Assembly: GCA_003290165.1 (NCBI GenBank)
Contig: QNQO01010656.1
Coordinates: 62,001-126,000, forward strand
Direction: 5' to 3'
From: Berberis thunbergii
Lineage: Eukaryota; Streptophyta; Magnoliopsida; Ranunculales; Berberidaceae
DNA: 64,000 nucleotides
Positions 33,191-45,200 of the stretch are shown here, piece after piece. The notes under the pieces are model-generated. The model saw only the letters and a program-made list of their open reading frames with translations. It searched no databases and had not been told where the DNA came from. Made by a program: the position numbers and the translations under genes. How positions within the stretch are numbered: position 1 is the stretch's first letter; the number at the start of each line of letters is the position of its first letter.

Positions 33191-33232
33191 GCCACCGTGA
33201 AAGTGCTATTTTAGACTTGGTTTTTTGTAGTG

Positions 33233-33578
33233 TGACTTTGTGTCTGATTTTTTGGGCGTGATTTTGTAAACAAAGTGTGACGCGTGGCTGCGATATCGAC
33301 TTAGTTTTGTCGATTGATTTGGTAGAAGAAGTTGAAGGAGCTTTTGGGTTAATTTGATGTGAGGTAACTCGTGTTATTTACTCTTTGTATTACTCAAGCT
33401 TTGAGCAAAAAGCTTGAGAAGTTATTGTACTTCTTCTTATTTGATTAGTGGATTCTCTCGAATTTTCCCCGTGGTTTTTCCCTTCACATTGAAGGGTTTT
33501 CCACGTAAATCTTGGTGTCTCGTTTATTATTGCTTTAGATTATTTCCATAGTATTTTTTATTGGTATTTGTCCCAACA
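33233..33578 (+). repeat. 3' LTR of the Copia element, second part (unit A)
   Basis: TGACTTTGTGTCTGATT...TTGTCCCAACA matches the last 345 bp or so of the 5' LTR. It is followed by the target duplication ATAAT and host DNA (TGAGTTTGACAC). Confidence 0.93.
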
Positions 33579-33774
33579 ATAATTGAGTTTGACACTACTA
33601 GTTAATGTCTATATCTTAGTTTAGGTTGTGTTTACAGAAGTTAAATAGTTGGCCAAGCCTGAAAGTTGATACCAAATTTACTGGATTGACTCGATCAATG
33701 ATTGTTATAATATGGTAGACAAGATGAATGACAATACAAGGAATGAAAGCAAATTGGGGCATGCACAACCACTA

Positions 33775-35337
33775 CACTACAAAAAAAAAGCTTCAATAGT
33801 TACAGATACTAGTGATGGTTTTTTGATACTGTCGCTAATTAAAAGATCTGCGATGGCAAAAAACCGTCGCTAATGCTTTTGATAGCTAACTCAACTCATA
33901 ATCATAAAAAATCTTCGCTAATTGTTTTGCGACGGCACAAAATCGTCGCTAATTATTTTATTAGCTACGATTTTTAGATGTCACTAAGTTTTACAAAAAA
34001 AATTGACAGCTACGGTTTTTAGCCGTCCCTAAAAAAATTTATTAGAGACTGGAAAAAACCGTAGCTAATTGATTTTTTTATAAAAAATTATACACAAAAG
34101 CATTTAGCTACGGCAAAAAATCGTCGCTAAGTTTTACATTATTTTTATATTCGTGACGGGAAACAACCGTCGATAATTGAATTTTTTTTTTAAACAATTA
34201 TTCACAAAAGCATTTAGCTATGGCAAAAAAACCGTTGCTAAGTTTTACATTATTTTTATATTGGCGACGGTGAAAAACCGTCGCTGATTGATTTTTTTTA
34301 AAAAATTAAAATTATTTTTATATTAGCGACAAAAAAAAAACCGACGCTAATTGATTTTTTGAAAAAATAATTATACACAAAAACATTTAGCTACGGCAAA
34401 AAACCGTCGCTAAGTTTTACATTATTTTTCTATTAGCGACGGTTGAAAAAAAAATTATACACAAAAGCATTTAGCTACGGCAAAAAACCTCGCTAATATT
34501 TTCTTTGAAAAAAAAAACCACGTCACCGATTCGCATGAAACCTCATCTCAACCGTCAATAACACCAAAAAACTTTAGCTCAATCCAACGCACTAAACCAA
34601 ACCACATCACCGATCCGCGTGAAACTAACACAACCAATCCCCTTCAATTACCTCTCTCTCTATAAATTTAAATTTTCTCTACCAACCAACTTAAACAAAA
34701 AATTTCTCTCAACCCGCAGTGAAGAAACCCACAGAGGAGAAGTCCACCGCCTCCCTCGACACCGATCCTAGCTGCCTCCCTCTGCCCTCCCTTCCTCCGC
34801 TGCCTCCCAAGCTGCATGAGATCTCTGATCTCCAAGATCAGAGATCTCGGATATTCTATAGATCGAAGTTTTTTTTTGTGGTTTTTTTGTCATTTTTGTA
34901 TGGATTCTTTGTAATTTTTTTAATAATTTTTGTATGATATTCTAGAGATTCTATGTAATTTTTGTTATAATTTTGATCAATTAAGTCTCCTGTCATGTTT
35001 TTGATCAACTAAGTTTAGTTTTAGTAGTTTCTATTAATTTTCAGAATGGACAATCATTAATAGCAAATTTCATTATAAAAAATGAATTATCATTTGTAAT
35101 TTGTAAATTTCATTTGTCAATATGATTTGCAACAAAGCTGTCCCTAAATAGCCACGGCAAATACTGTGGCTATTTTGTTAATTAGATTTGCAATTTAGCG
35201 ACGGCAAAAACCGTCGCTATTTTTCAATTTGCAACAGTCTTAGCCGAATTTTTCAACAGCTTTAGCGACGGAATTTTTTGAGTTAGCGACGATTTTTATC
35301 AGTTGAGGATTAGCTACGGGATAGTCTACCGTTGCTG
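33775..35337. mobile_element. CACTA-D left part, unit A
   Basis: CACTACAAAAAAAAAGC begins at 33775 after host 'cta'. The unfilled site at 50060-50070 (ccactagtttg) shows where it inserted. Subterminal hairpins (TTAGCTACGGCAAAAAACCGTCGCTAA) run to 34500. The promoter-like block, a GATC palindrome patch, T-rich DNA and right-subterminal-like repeats (35140-35330) follow. The right terminus is missing and the sequence switches into CACTA-C at 35338. By comparison with CACTA-B only the last stretch of the right end seems lost. Confidence 0.85.
34510..34760 (+). promoter_or_regulatory. promoter/5'-leader-like block of CACTA-D, unit A
   Basis: Plus-strand counterpart of 1-240 and 7560-7870: a TATA-like CTCTATAAATTTAAATT near 34668, a leader with 'ccaaccaacttaaac', and a short frame starting with an ATG near 34719 (MKKPTEEKSTAS). 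Only about 70 codons are open, so no protein product is claimed. Confidence 0.45.
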
Positions 35338-38300
35338 ATTCAAAACTGAATGTTCGCACTCTAGATCTCTTTCAACTTCAGAGAACATGTTGAACAGACA
35401 GTGAAAAATGAACGAGTGCTTACTCTATGAAATAAGATCCAAATTTAAACTAAAGGAAAGGAGGAATATATGCTGAATAAAAACATGTCCTCCAGTCAAT
35501 AGTTTTGCAGTTATGGTTACCGACCCCTACTTTTTGTTAACCTTGTGGCAGAGACCACTCGAGGGGAGGGCATGGACAGGGTAGGAAGATTGAGCATAGT
35601 ATAGTAACTCAATATCCTTATATTACAAGATTGAGCATCTTCATGTGCTCTAGTATTAACTTCTCTTGCTCTGCAATTTACAGACTTGGATAGAATGGAT
35701 TTTAAGTAACAATTTGTATAATTTTTTTTTTGTGATATAAATTACTATTATTTCTTTATTTATGTATTTGTTTTTATTGAGCAAGTGATATTATAATGAA
35801 TAACTGTTATGATAGTAAGTGATTACAAATCATTTTTCCCCAATAAATTACACAATTTAGATTGCTAAATACAATTACAATAATTGTTATCTCGCGTAAT
35901 AGATGTTCCAAAGTTCGTAGATGGCAATTTTGAACTAATTCTTCATAGAGCAACCATCTGCGGCTCCTCCCACAGAGCCTCTTACAGAGGACTTAACCCC
36001 AATGCCTTTATCCCCCAGTCAAACTGTACCCCATGAACCAGGCCGTAAACGTCGTGCAGTGGCAAAGGGGGTTCAAAAAACACTCTATAAATGTCTATGC
36101 TTTTAAATCAATTGCCCATCTTGTTCACTTTCGATTTCAGTTATGTCAAAATGACGTGTGTTTTCTATATATATCAAAGCAATGCGAAAATCTAAATACA
36201 ATTTGGTGAGTTACGACACAATACAATTTGGTGAGTTATGACACAGTGATTTTTGCTTTTATTTTCAAAATTTTAACAACATTTTAATTCAAATAAAAAA
36301 CCTAGCCTAACTTATTTTTATCTGATATAAAATTAAAGATTCATTGAAAATCAGAAAAGGAGAACAAAATATGAAACCCTAGCCAATAAGGCTGAAAAAA
36401 ACCCTATATGAAACCCTTCCTAACAAAATCAGTTGCTAACCTATTTGAATGACAACGTTAACTAACATTGTGGTAGCAATAGACTGAAGAGGAACTTTTT
36501 GTAGGTGAGTTTGGATTAGGGTCGCAGAGCAATGGCTGCAATAAAGAATGGCTGTGAGTAAGAATCGCCAAATTGAGAATAAACACATCCAATCAAAGAT
36601 AAAACTACATTGACTAGACATCATATGAGTTCATGACCTTAGCGATATACCATGCAAGCATCTCAAGATACCCTCAATTCGACACAATTACTATTCCAGA
36701 AGACAAGCTTGCAGACAAATTAGCATGTGAATTGGAATTACAGTTGTTGAAACATGTCAGTATAATTTGCATACAAATTCAATTCTTTGATCCACAATGT
36801 CATAAATACTTTAAGGTTTACCCCAAAGTAACAGTTAGATAACCTTTTACCATGGTTGTCCGCTGGGTCACTCCCCCCAAGATGCATTCAACATGCATTA
36901 TTAGGGAAATTGCCTATGTGAGCCTGTTCAAATATCTAGTATTTCAAGTAATGCTACATATGGTTTGAAGCTCAGAATCTTATAGCATTCATACCGAGAT
37001 AAATCAGCCTCTCGAGTACTTAGACTAAGATCACTAATTACTTATAGTTGTTGCATAAAAAATGCACTATTGGATGATAGACACTACCTAAATCAAAACG
37101 ATGAATTATTCCTTGGCCAATGCTAGTAATGAAACATGCAGATCACAGTAGAATTTTTTTTGATATGCGGAAAAAAATTTCTCCATAACAAAATAACGAT
37201 CATTTCAAAGCCTAAAAACATTGTTCCTGATCCTACGAAGTCAATTTTACCAAAAACAAATAATGCCTTTATACAACAAACATATTAAAATTTTGTGAAG
37301 CAATAAAAACAGTTTCATGTTACCTTGTTGCAGCAACAAACTGAAGAGGAACTTCAGTTGTTAGGTTTTAGGTTTGAGTTTCTTCCACAACGTTTACAAT
37401 TAGTCCAATTGAGTTTCCAATTCGTCCAATTGAGTTTCCAATTCGTCCAATTAGGTTTTAGCTTTGAGTTTCTTCGACCACGTTTCCTGTAAGGGAGGGA
37501 GATTTGAGATGAGAACGAACGAGGAAAGGAAGGTCCGAAATAGAGCCGAAAAGAGGTTAAAAACATAGCTTAGAGCCAAGAGGGAAGAAGAGAAAACGCA
37601 AAGGAGGGAAGTCGCGAAGTAGGGAGGAAAATTGCGACACTGTAAAGGAGGGAAGGAGGGAACGAGCAAAGTCAGACTGGAAGGAGCGAATGAGAGGGAA
37701 GGAGGAAGGAGGGAAATCGCAAAGGAAGAGGAAGTAGAAACTCGCGAATGAGCGCAGGAGGGAAGGATATTATAAATGGGTAACATCTAATCTTATTACA
37801 TCTAATACGACATTTTAAATACACAAATTTATTTTCATTAGCAAGATGCATTGGCTGGTTTTTTTTCGCTCTTTACCGACGCTTCAAAACAGCATTTTGG
37901 AAAACACAATTTTATTTTCTTTAGCGGGATGGCGTGGCAGGTTTTTTTTCGATCTTTACCGGCACTTCATAACAAAACGCCGGTATTGTGTGATCTTTAC
38001 AACCGTTTTTTACATCTAATATGGTGTTTTGAAAAACACAATTTTATTTTGGTTTTTTTTCGATCTTTACCGGTGATTCCTTACAAAAACACCGGTATTG
38101 TTTGATTTTTATCGGCGCTTCCTTACAAAAACGCCGGTATTGTTAGATCTTTACCGACGCTTCCTTATCAAAACGTCGGTATTGCTTAAGACTCAATTTT
38201 TCCCCCTAGCGAGAACGATCACGGGTTTTTTTTGTTCTTTACCGACGCTTTATATCCGAAACGCCGTTATTGAGTATGTTGCACCGGCGCTTTTATTGAA

Positions 38301-38344
38301 ACGCCACCGTGAAAGTGCTATTTTAGACTTTGTTTTTTGTAGTG

Positions 38345-38692
38345 TGACTTTGTGTCTGATTCTTTGGGCGTGATTTTGTAAAACAAAGTGTGACGCGTGG
38401 CTGCGATATCGACTTAGTTTTATCGATTGATTTGGTAGAAGAAGTTGAAGGAGCTTTTGGGTTAATTTGATGTGAGGTAACTCGTGTTATTTACTCTTTG
38501 TATTACTCAAGGTTTGAGCAAAAAGCTTGAGAAGTTATTGTACTTCTTCTTATTTGATTAGTGGATTCTCTCGAATTTGCCCCGTGGTTTTTCCCTTCAC
38601 ATTGAAGGGTTTTCCACGTAAATCTTGGTGTCTCGTTTATTATTGCTTTAGATTATTTCCTTAGTATTGTTTTATTGGTATTTGTCCCAATA
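38345..38692 (+). repeat. Copia LTR end, copy in unit B
   Basis: Copy of 33233-33578. The terminal CA has become TA (tttgtcccaaTA), followed by ATAAT-TGAG as in unit A. Confidence 0.9.
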
Positions 38693-38888
38693 ATAATTGA
38701 GTTTGACACTACTAGTTAATGTCTGCATCTTAGTTTAGGTTGTGTTTACAGGAGTTAAATAGTTGGCCAAGCCTGAAAGTTGATACCGAATTTACTGGAT
38801 TGACTCGATCAATGATTGTTATAATATGGTAGACAAGATGAACGTCAATACAAGGAATGAAAGCAAATTGGGGCATGCACAACCACTA

Positions 38889-40477
38889 CACTACAAAAAA
38901 AAGCTTCAATAGCTACAGATACTAGTGATGGTTTTTTGATACTGTCGCTAATTAAAAGATTTGCGATGGCAAAAAACCGTCGCTAATGCTTTTGATAGCT
39001 AACTCAACTCATAATCATAAAAATCGTCGCTAATTGTTTTGCGACGGCACAAAATCGTCGCTAATTATTTTATTAGCTACGATTTTTAGACGTCACTAAG
39101 TTTTACAAAAAAAATTGACAGCTACGGTTTTTAGCCGTCCCTAAAAAAAATTTATTAGAGACTGGAAAAAACCGTAGCTAATTGAGTTTTTTATAAAAAA
39201 TTATACACAAAAGCATTTAGCTACAACAAAAAATCGTCGCTAAGTTTTACATTATTTTTATATTCGTGACGGCAAACAACCGTCAATAATTGAATTTTTT
39301 TTAAACAATTATTCACAAAAGCATTTAGCTATGGCAAAAAACCGTTGCTAAGTTTTACATTATTTTTATATTGGCGACGGTGAAAAACCATCGCTAATTG
39401 ATTTTTTGAAAAAAAAATTAAAATTATTTTTATATTTGCGACGGTTTTTATTGATTTTTTAAAAAAATTAACAATATTTTTATATTAGCGACAAAAAAAA
39501 ACCGACGCTAATTGATTTTTTGAAAAAATAATTATACACAAAAGCATTTAGCTACGGCAAAAAACCGTCGTTAAGTTTTACATTATTTTTATATTAGCGA
39601 GGGTTAAAAAAAAATTTATACACAAAAGCATTTAGCTACGGCAAAAAACCGTCGCTAATATTTTTTTTGAAAAAAAAAACCATGTCACCAATTCGCATGA
39701 AACCTCATCTCAACCGTCAATAACACCAAAAAACTTTAGCTCAATCCAACGCACTAAACCAAACCACGTCACAGATCCGCGTGAAACTAACACATCCAAT
39801 CCCCTTCAATTACCTCTCTCTATATAAATTTAAATTTTCTCTACCAACCAACTTAAACAAAAATTTTCTCTCAACCCGCAGAGAAGAAACCCACAGAGGA
39901 GAAGTCCACCGCCTCCCTCGACACCGATCCCAGCTGCCTCCCTTCCTCCGCCGCCTCCCTAGCTGCATGAGATCTCGGATATTCTATAGATCGAAGTTTT
40001 TTTTTGTGATTTTTTGTAATTTTTGTATGTATTCTTTGTAATTTTTTAAATAATTTTTGTATGATATTCTAGAGATTCTATGTAATTTTTGTTATAATTT
40101 TGATCAATTAAGTCTCCTGTCATGTTTTTGATCAACTAAGTTTAGTTTTAGTAGTTTCTATTAATTTTTAGAATGGACAATCATTAATAGAAAATTTCAT
40201 TATAAAATATGAATTATCATTTGTAATTTGTAATTTGTAATTTATAAATTTCATTTGTCAATATGATTTGCAGCAAAGCTGTCCCTAAATAGCCACGGCA
40301 AATACCGTGGCTGTTTTGTTAATTAGATTTGCAATTTAGCGACGGCAAAAACCGTCGCTACTTTTCAATTTGCAACAGTATTAGCCGAAATTTTCAACAG
40401 CTTTAGCGACGGAATTTTTCGAGTTAGCGACGGTTTTAGCAGTTGCGAATTAGCTACGGGATAGTCTACCGTTGCTG
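38889..40477. mobile_element. CACTA-D left part, unit B
   Basis: Copy of 33775-35337 with the same left terminus CACTACAAAAAAAAGC and the same junction into CACTA-C DNA (gttgctg-attcaaaactg at 40471-40490). It has one extra hairpin variant near 39430-39480 and a promoter-like block at 39670-39905. Confidence 0.85.
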
Positions 40478-40540
40478 ATTCAAAACTGAATGTTCTCACT
40501 CTAGATCTCTTTCAACTGCAAGAAGGGGTTTGAGAGGCGA

Positions 40541-40569
40541 TTAGGGTTTGAGAGAGGCGATTAGGGTTT
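40541..40569 (+). promoter_or_regulatory. two telo-box motifs in the LINE-1 leader
   Basis: TTAGGGTTT occurs at 40541-40549 and 40561-40569 within a direct repeat (gaggcgattagggtttgaga). Its complement AAACCCTAA is the plant telo box, common near start sites of translation-related genes. A role in LINE transcription is inferred. Confidence 0.45.
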
Positions 40570-40620
40570 GAGACTGTTTGAGCAGGATTTCTACTGTTTC
40601 ATCCATGCAATCATGCCTGG

Positions 40621-42130
40621 ATGAGCACATCTGATCAGGCCGCAATGGATCGCTCCATCATCTCCCGTGGAGACGACCAAAACAGCAAGGGAGTCAATGC
40701 TTTAAGCCCTACCCCACTTTTGGAGGATGCAGTCCAGAAACCGGCTTCTGCTGCTTCTTTACAGGTCCTCGAAGACCTGTATAAACTATATGGTGATGAT
40801 GTCCTACAGTTGATTCAGCGGCCGATAGATCAAACACGGGGAACCAATGACGGCGGACACATGGTGTCTGGGGAAACGGGTACGCCACTAGCGCCAACAC
40901 ACATATCAATGAACGTCAGTCCGACTACCACAGGAGCCATTACATCAGCGTGTGAGGGCACTCCTGCTCTAGGATCCACCACGACCAATATGTGTTGGGC
41001 TTCTTTGTTCACTCAGCGTCAACATGAGACCCAATCTAAGCTTAAGTATATTCCTCCTGCAGTCACAGAGGGCAACACGGTGGTTCATATCAGACTTGAG
41101 GAGCATGGTGCACGGATTGCTGAATATGAGCAGTATTTGATTGGACAATTTGTCGGGAAAAGACTGGCTTATGGCTTTTTCAAGGACTCCCTAAAGCGAC
41201 TGTGGGGACTAAAGGCAGGTTTCGAGATGTCGGTCTATGGTGACAGCGCCTTTTTTCAAGTTTTTGAATGAGGATGACAAGAGCAAAGCTCTGGAAATGG
41301 GGCCGATCCACATTGCGAGTCGATTATTCTTGCTTCGGCCATGGAAGCCATATATGGAGGCTACTCGAGAAGTCTTAACTTCTGTTCCAGTTTGGGTCAA
41401 CTTGAGGAAGGTTCCCCTATTCCTATGGAGTGTGGAGGGCTTACAAGCGATCGCAAGCGGCCTTGGCGTCCCTCTCATGCTTGACAGAGCCACAGAGCAG
41501 AGAACAAGGCTCTCTTTCGCGAGAGTTTGTGTGGAGATGGGTTCCAACAGCTCGTTCCCGTCTACAATCCCAGTAGTTATGGATGATGGCAAGAAGATTG
41601 ACGTCGAAGTTGAGTATTCATGGCGGCCGTCAAAGTGTGCTCATTGCTTTGGCTTCGGCCACACCACTGGAGCTTGTACTAAGAACAAGAAAACCAATTC
41701 TCCTGGCACTAAAGTATGGAAAGCCACTACAAGCAAGCAAAAGGAGCAGCTGGGTGACACACCAGTGCATGAGGAGGGGTGGACGGTTGCAGGCGGGAAG
41801 CACACTTTCAAATCCAAGCCGCTTTCAACTGAACCCCTCATTTCTAAGACCTCAATGGTTAGTGCAATTGATTGCAACATTCCTACTGCTGCTCCTACCC
41901 AGGACTTACCATCATCGGGTGATAATGCTGATGATATTGCATCACTACCTAGCCATGTTAGTCAGGATGTGGGCAATGCAATTGTGGTTTCTACAAACAC
42001 TACTAACACAGGCAGTGCAATTAGAGATTCTGGACCAACAAGTTGGCACGACAAGACCAGTTTACAGCTCCTAAGTAACCAGGATGATAAGGGCACCCTC
42101 AACAAACCAATCCCAGGAAGAGTATTTTAA
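40621..42130 (+). CDS. LINE-1 ORF1 (gag-like, DUF4283 and CCHC zinc knuckle), frameshifted
   Basis: ORF1 proteins of plant L1 elements bind the element RNA. The first frame (40621-41271) gives an N-terminal region and the start of the DUF4283-like fold (IRLEEHGARIAEYEQYLIG, LKRLWGLKAGFEMSVYGDS). It then stops because of a one-base shift in a T6 run at about 41251-41256. The next frame (from about 41250) continues FKFLNEDDKSKALEMGPIHI, FLLRPWKP and WVNLRKVPLFLWSVEGL. The zinc knuckle CAHCFGFGHTTGAC is complete at about 41637-41680, followed by a Ser/Thr-rich tail. The single homopolymer shift could be a real mutation or a sequencing error. Confidence 0.85.
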
Positions 42131-42250
42131 AGAATCCGAAAAAACAAGCGCGATCCACCGCTTCTCACAGCAAGGGACCACAGTTTGCGGGTAGAGATGT
42201 TGGGCATCAAGGCCCAAGGGGGGAACAAATTCTACCACATAGTGTTGCCC

Positions 42251-45200
42251 ATGATTAAGACAGCTTGCTGGAACATCCGGGGGCTAAATGACCCTATTAA
42301 ACAAGCTGAAGTTAGGAACCTGATACGTAGGCAGCGAGTTAGTATCATTGGATTGGTCGAGACAAAAGTCAGAAATGAAGTGAAGCCTCAACTTCAACGA
42401 GATCTTGTTAAGGATTGGTTAGCTATCGACAATAATGACATTGTGCATGGCGGACGCATTTGGGTTCTATGGGATCCACAAGCAGTTAATGTGAGCGTCG
42501 TTTCTCGGTCAGCACAAGCAATCTTTGTTGACACAGTTTGGCAAAATGGGTTTAGCTGTGTCCTATCTTTTGTTTATGGAAGCAATGATCCTACCATTAG
42601 GAAGCAACTATGGCAAGAGATGGACTCTTTCACTGCATCTTCTAAAGTTCCCTGGGCACTGCTGGGTGATTTTAACTCTATTTTGAACTCACAAGAACGA
42701 GTTGGAGGGGACGAGATCAGACCTGGTCAGTTTGCTGATTTCCTGCAGTGTGTGCAAGGTGCGGGGGTTTTCGACTGTCGTTATAAAGGATGTTTCTTGA
42801 CATGGTCCAATAAACAAGAGGGAGCTAATAGAGTGATGTCAAAGCTTGATCGTATCCTAATTAATCAAGATTGGTTGATTAGTGTACCTGACTCGGAAGC
42901 GGAGTTTCTCAATCCAGGCATTTCGGATCATTCCCCTATGATTCTAACTATCTACGAGCACAAAAACCCGGGGCCTATACCGTTTCGATTCTCTAATTAC
43001 TGGTCGTCTGATCCCACTTACATGTCGGAGGTGGAGGCAGCCTGGAGCAGTCCATTTCTTGGCAATGCAATGTATTGCTTTGTGCAAAAGCTCAAGATTG
43101 TCAAGGCCAAGCTTATAGAGTGGCGTCGGGCAAAATTTCTGAATGCTAATACACATTTGCGGGTAGCTCAACAACAGCTAGAGCAGATTCAGAGTGCTAT
43201 TCAGCTACGTCCACTCGATACCACTCTGGCTCATCGTGAAAAGGGTGCAGTCCGAAACCTTGGTTTGGCGATCAGGAATGAGGTGTATGAAATCAACCAA
43301 CGAGCAAAATCAAAGCACATGCAATCTGGGGATGAAAATGTGAGTTATTTTCACAATTATCTACGTAAACGTAGGTCAAAGAACAAAATCTTATCCCTAT
43401 ATACGGCTGATCATGAGAAAGTAAAAGACATGGATGCAATCGGAATGGAATGTGTGCGATACTTTGAGGATCTATTTGGCCCTGACCATGAGCAATATGA
43501 TGGGAGCTTAATAGACAACCTACAAATTGACTCTGTTGTTACTCCAGAAGAGGGTGTCAAGCTCACGGCACAAGTCAGCAGAGATGAGATCACTGAAACG
43601 TTGTCCTTGATTGATTCCACCAAAGCTCCGGGTCCGGATGGATTCTCATCCTTCTTCTTCAAATCTGCGTGGAGGATCATTGGTGATGATTTCGTCAAAG
43701 CCGTCTCAAATTTTTTTCGCAGTGGTCATCTTTTGCGCGAGGTAAACGCAACTCATGTTGTTTTAGTGCCTAAAATTACTAATGCGTCATATCTAAATGA
43801 TTTCAGGCCGATCTCTTGCTGTAATGTCATGTACAAATGCATCACAAAAATTATGATGAACAGAATGAAAGCAGTAGTGCCCCAACTTGTAAGTCTCAAT
43901 CAATCGGCGTTTGTCAAAGGCAGGTATATTCATGATAACATCATGCTTGCTCACGAACTGATGCGGAATTATCATAGGGACACGGGTCGTCCTAGGTGTG
44001 CGGTCAAAATTGATCTCAGGAAGGCGTATGACACCATCAAATGGGAGGTTGTTACTCATATGATGCGTAAAATGCAATTTCCTGTGGTTTTTATTCACTG
44101 GATTTCTGCTTGCATGTCCACCCCTCGGTACTCTGTCCTTGTCAATGGTTCTCCAAAGGGTTTTATCAAAGCGTCTAGAGGCATTCGTCAAGGTTGTCCG
44201 ATGTCCCCAAATCTGTTTGTTCTTGTCATGGAGCTATTAAACTTGCTGCTCAAAGGAAAAGTCGCAGAGGGCTCTTTCAAACTTCACCATCGCTGTCATG
44301 ACCCTGCTATCACGCATCTCTGTTTTGCCGATGATCTGATGGCCTTTTTCCATGGGGACCGGGATTCAGCACTTGCCTTGTCCCAAGTTCTGCTTATGTT
44401 CAAGGCGTGCACTGGACTCAGCGTCAACTATCATAAAAGCAACTTGTACTCCTCTGGAGTGTCCCATGGGGACCTACAAGACATCAAGAGTATCTTGGGG
44501 TTTAATTTGGGTTCTCTTCCAGTGAGATATTTAGGTCTCCCTCTTATCTCAACAAGGCTTTCTTATGTTAATTGCTTCCCTCTGATTGAACGGGTGAGAA
44601 AGCGAATCCAATCATGGAAAAATAGGTATCTCTCCTTTGCAGGAAGGGTCACTCTGATCAAGTCAGTTTTAAACAGCATGCACATATTCTGGACTGCCTG
44701 CTATTCTCTTCCTAAGAGAGTTATCAAGGAGTTAAACTCCATCATGAGGAACTTCTTATGGTCCGCTACGGACACATCCAACAAAAAACCTATGGTGAAG
44801 TGGCGGACTATTTGTCATCCGTATGACGAGGGGGGATTAGGCATTCGATCAATTCAAACAATCAGTTTAGCAGCCATGATTAGACATGTATGGAACATTG
44901 TCAAGGGCAAAGAAAATCTATGGGTCAAATGGGTCACAAAGAATCTGATAAAGGATAGAGATTTTTGGCTCATGGCTGTCCCCCAAGATGCTTCATGGTG
45001 CTGGCGTAACATCCTTGCGTGCAGACAGGAGCCCAGCTCGCTCATCAGACATGCAATTGGTAATGGGGAAAATACATCGCTATGGAAAGTACCTTGGCAC
45101 CCCATGGGTATTCTCATGCCCCATTTCCCGCAGCAGTTGGTTTATGATTCCCTTCTACATAAAAATGCGACGGTGAGTGCGCTGATTCGAGATGGTCGCT

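Larger units (their letters stand above)
26054..33232. mobile_element. CACTA-C, large CACTA element with captured gene pieces
   Basis: It is inserted in the Copia 3' LTR with a perfect 3-bp target duplication, TGA (26051-26053 and 33233-33235). The right terminus is TTTTTTGTAGTG; the left terminus reads CCCTACAACA, a changed form of CACTACAA. Both subterminal regions carry repeats built on GGCGCTTTTAAAGCGCCG and ACCGGCGCTT...ACGCCGGTA words, a different family from CACTA-A, -B and -D. The 7179-bp interior carries minus-strand exon-like pieces, including an HMG box, but no transposase domain was recognised. Its right portion, from 30186, forms part of the downstream tandem repeat. Confidence 0.92.
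21021..33578 (+). mobile_element. Copia LTR retrotransposon, interrupted by CACTA-C
   Basis: The 5' LTR (21021-21663) and a split 3' LTR (25744-26053 plus 33236-33578, with the TGA duplicated) have TG...CA ends. They are flanked by a perfect 5-bp target duplication ATAAT (21016-21020, 33579-33583). A tRNA-Met primer site follows the 5' LTR and a GGAGGGGGAG purine tract precedes the 3' LTR. The internal order gag, protease, integrase, reverse transcriptase, RNase H is the Copia order, and the text is close to the Tnt1 type. Many stops and frameshifts make it inactive. Without CACTA-C the element would be about 5.4 kb. Confidence 0.95.
30186..35337. repeat. tandem unit A (5152 bp): CACTA-C right half, LTR end, host flank, CACTA-D left part
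   Basis: The unit starts at 'attcaaaactgaatgtt' within CACTA-C. It runs through the CACTA-C right end (33232), the rest of the Copia 3' LTR (to 33578) and 196 bp of host flank, then CACTA-D (from 33775), and stops inside CACTA-D where 'attcaaaactgaatgtt' begins again. Unit B repeats it head to tail. Unit A has features missing in the others: a long (AT)n at 31077-31127 and about 70 bp near 30450-30520. Confidence 0.92.
35338..40477. repeat. tandem unit B (5140 bp)
   Basis: A full head-to-tail copy of unit A, in the same order: CACTA-C right half (35338-38344), TGA and Copia LTR end (38345-38692), host flank (38693-38888), CACTA-D (38889-40477). It shares with unit C a deletion of about 70 bp near 35590 and a short (AT)n, so B and C are closer to each other than to A. 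Confidence 0.92.

Noticed and set aside
33770..33780. Two possible CACTA-D start points (CACTACACTAC)
   Set aside because: The unoccupied site in unit C (ccactagttt) shows that the first 'cacta' belongs to host DNA, so the element starts at 33775.
43411..44191. Minus-strand frames of about 95-132 codons within LINE-1
   Set aside because: Antisense shadows of the intact reverse transcriptase frame.
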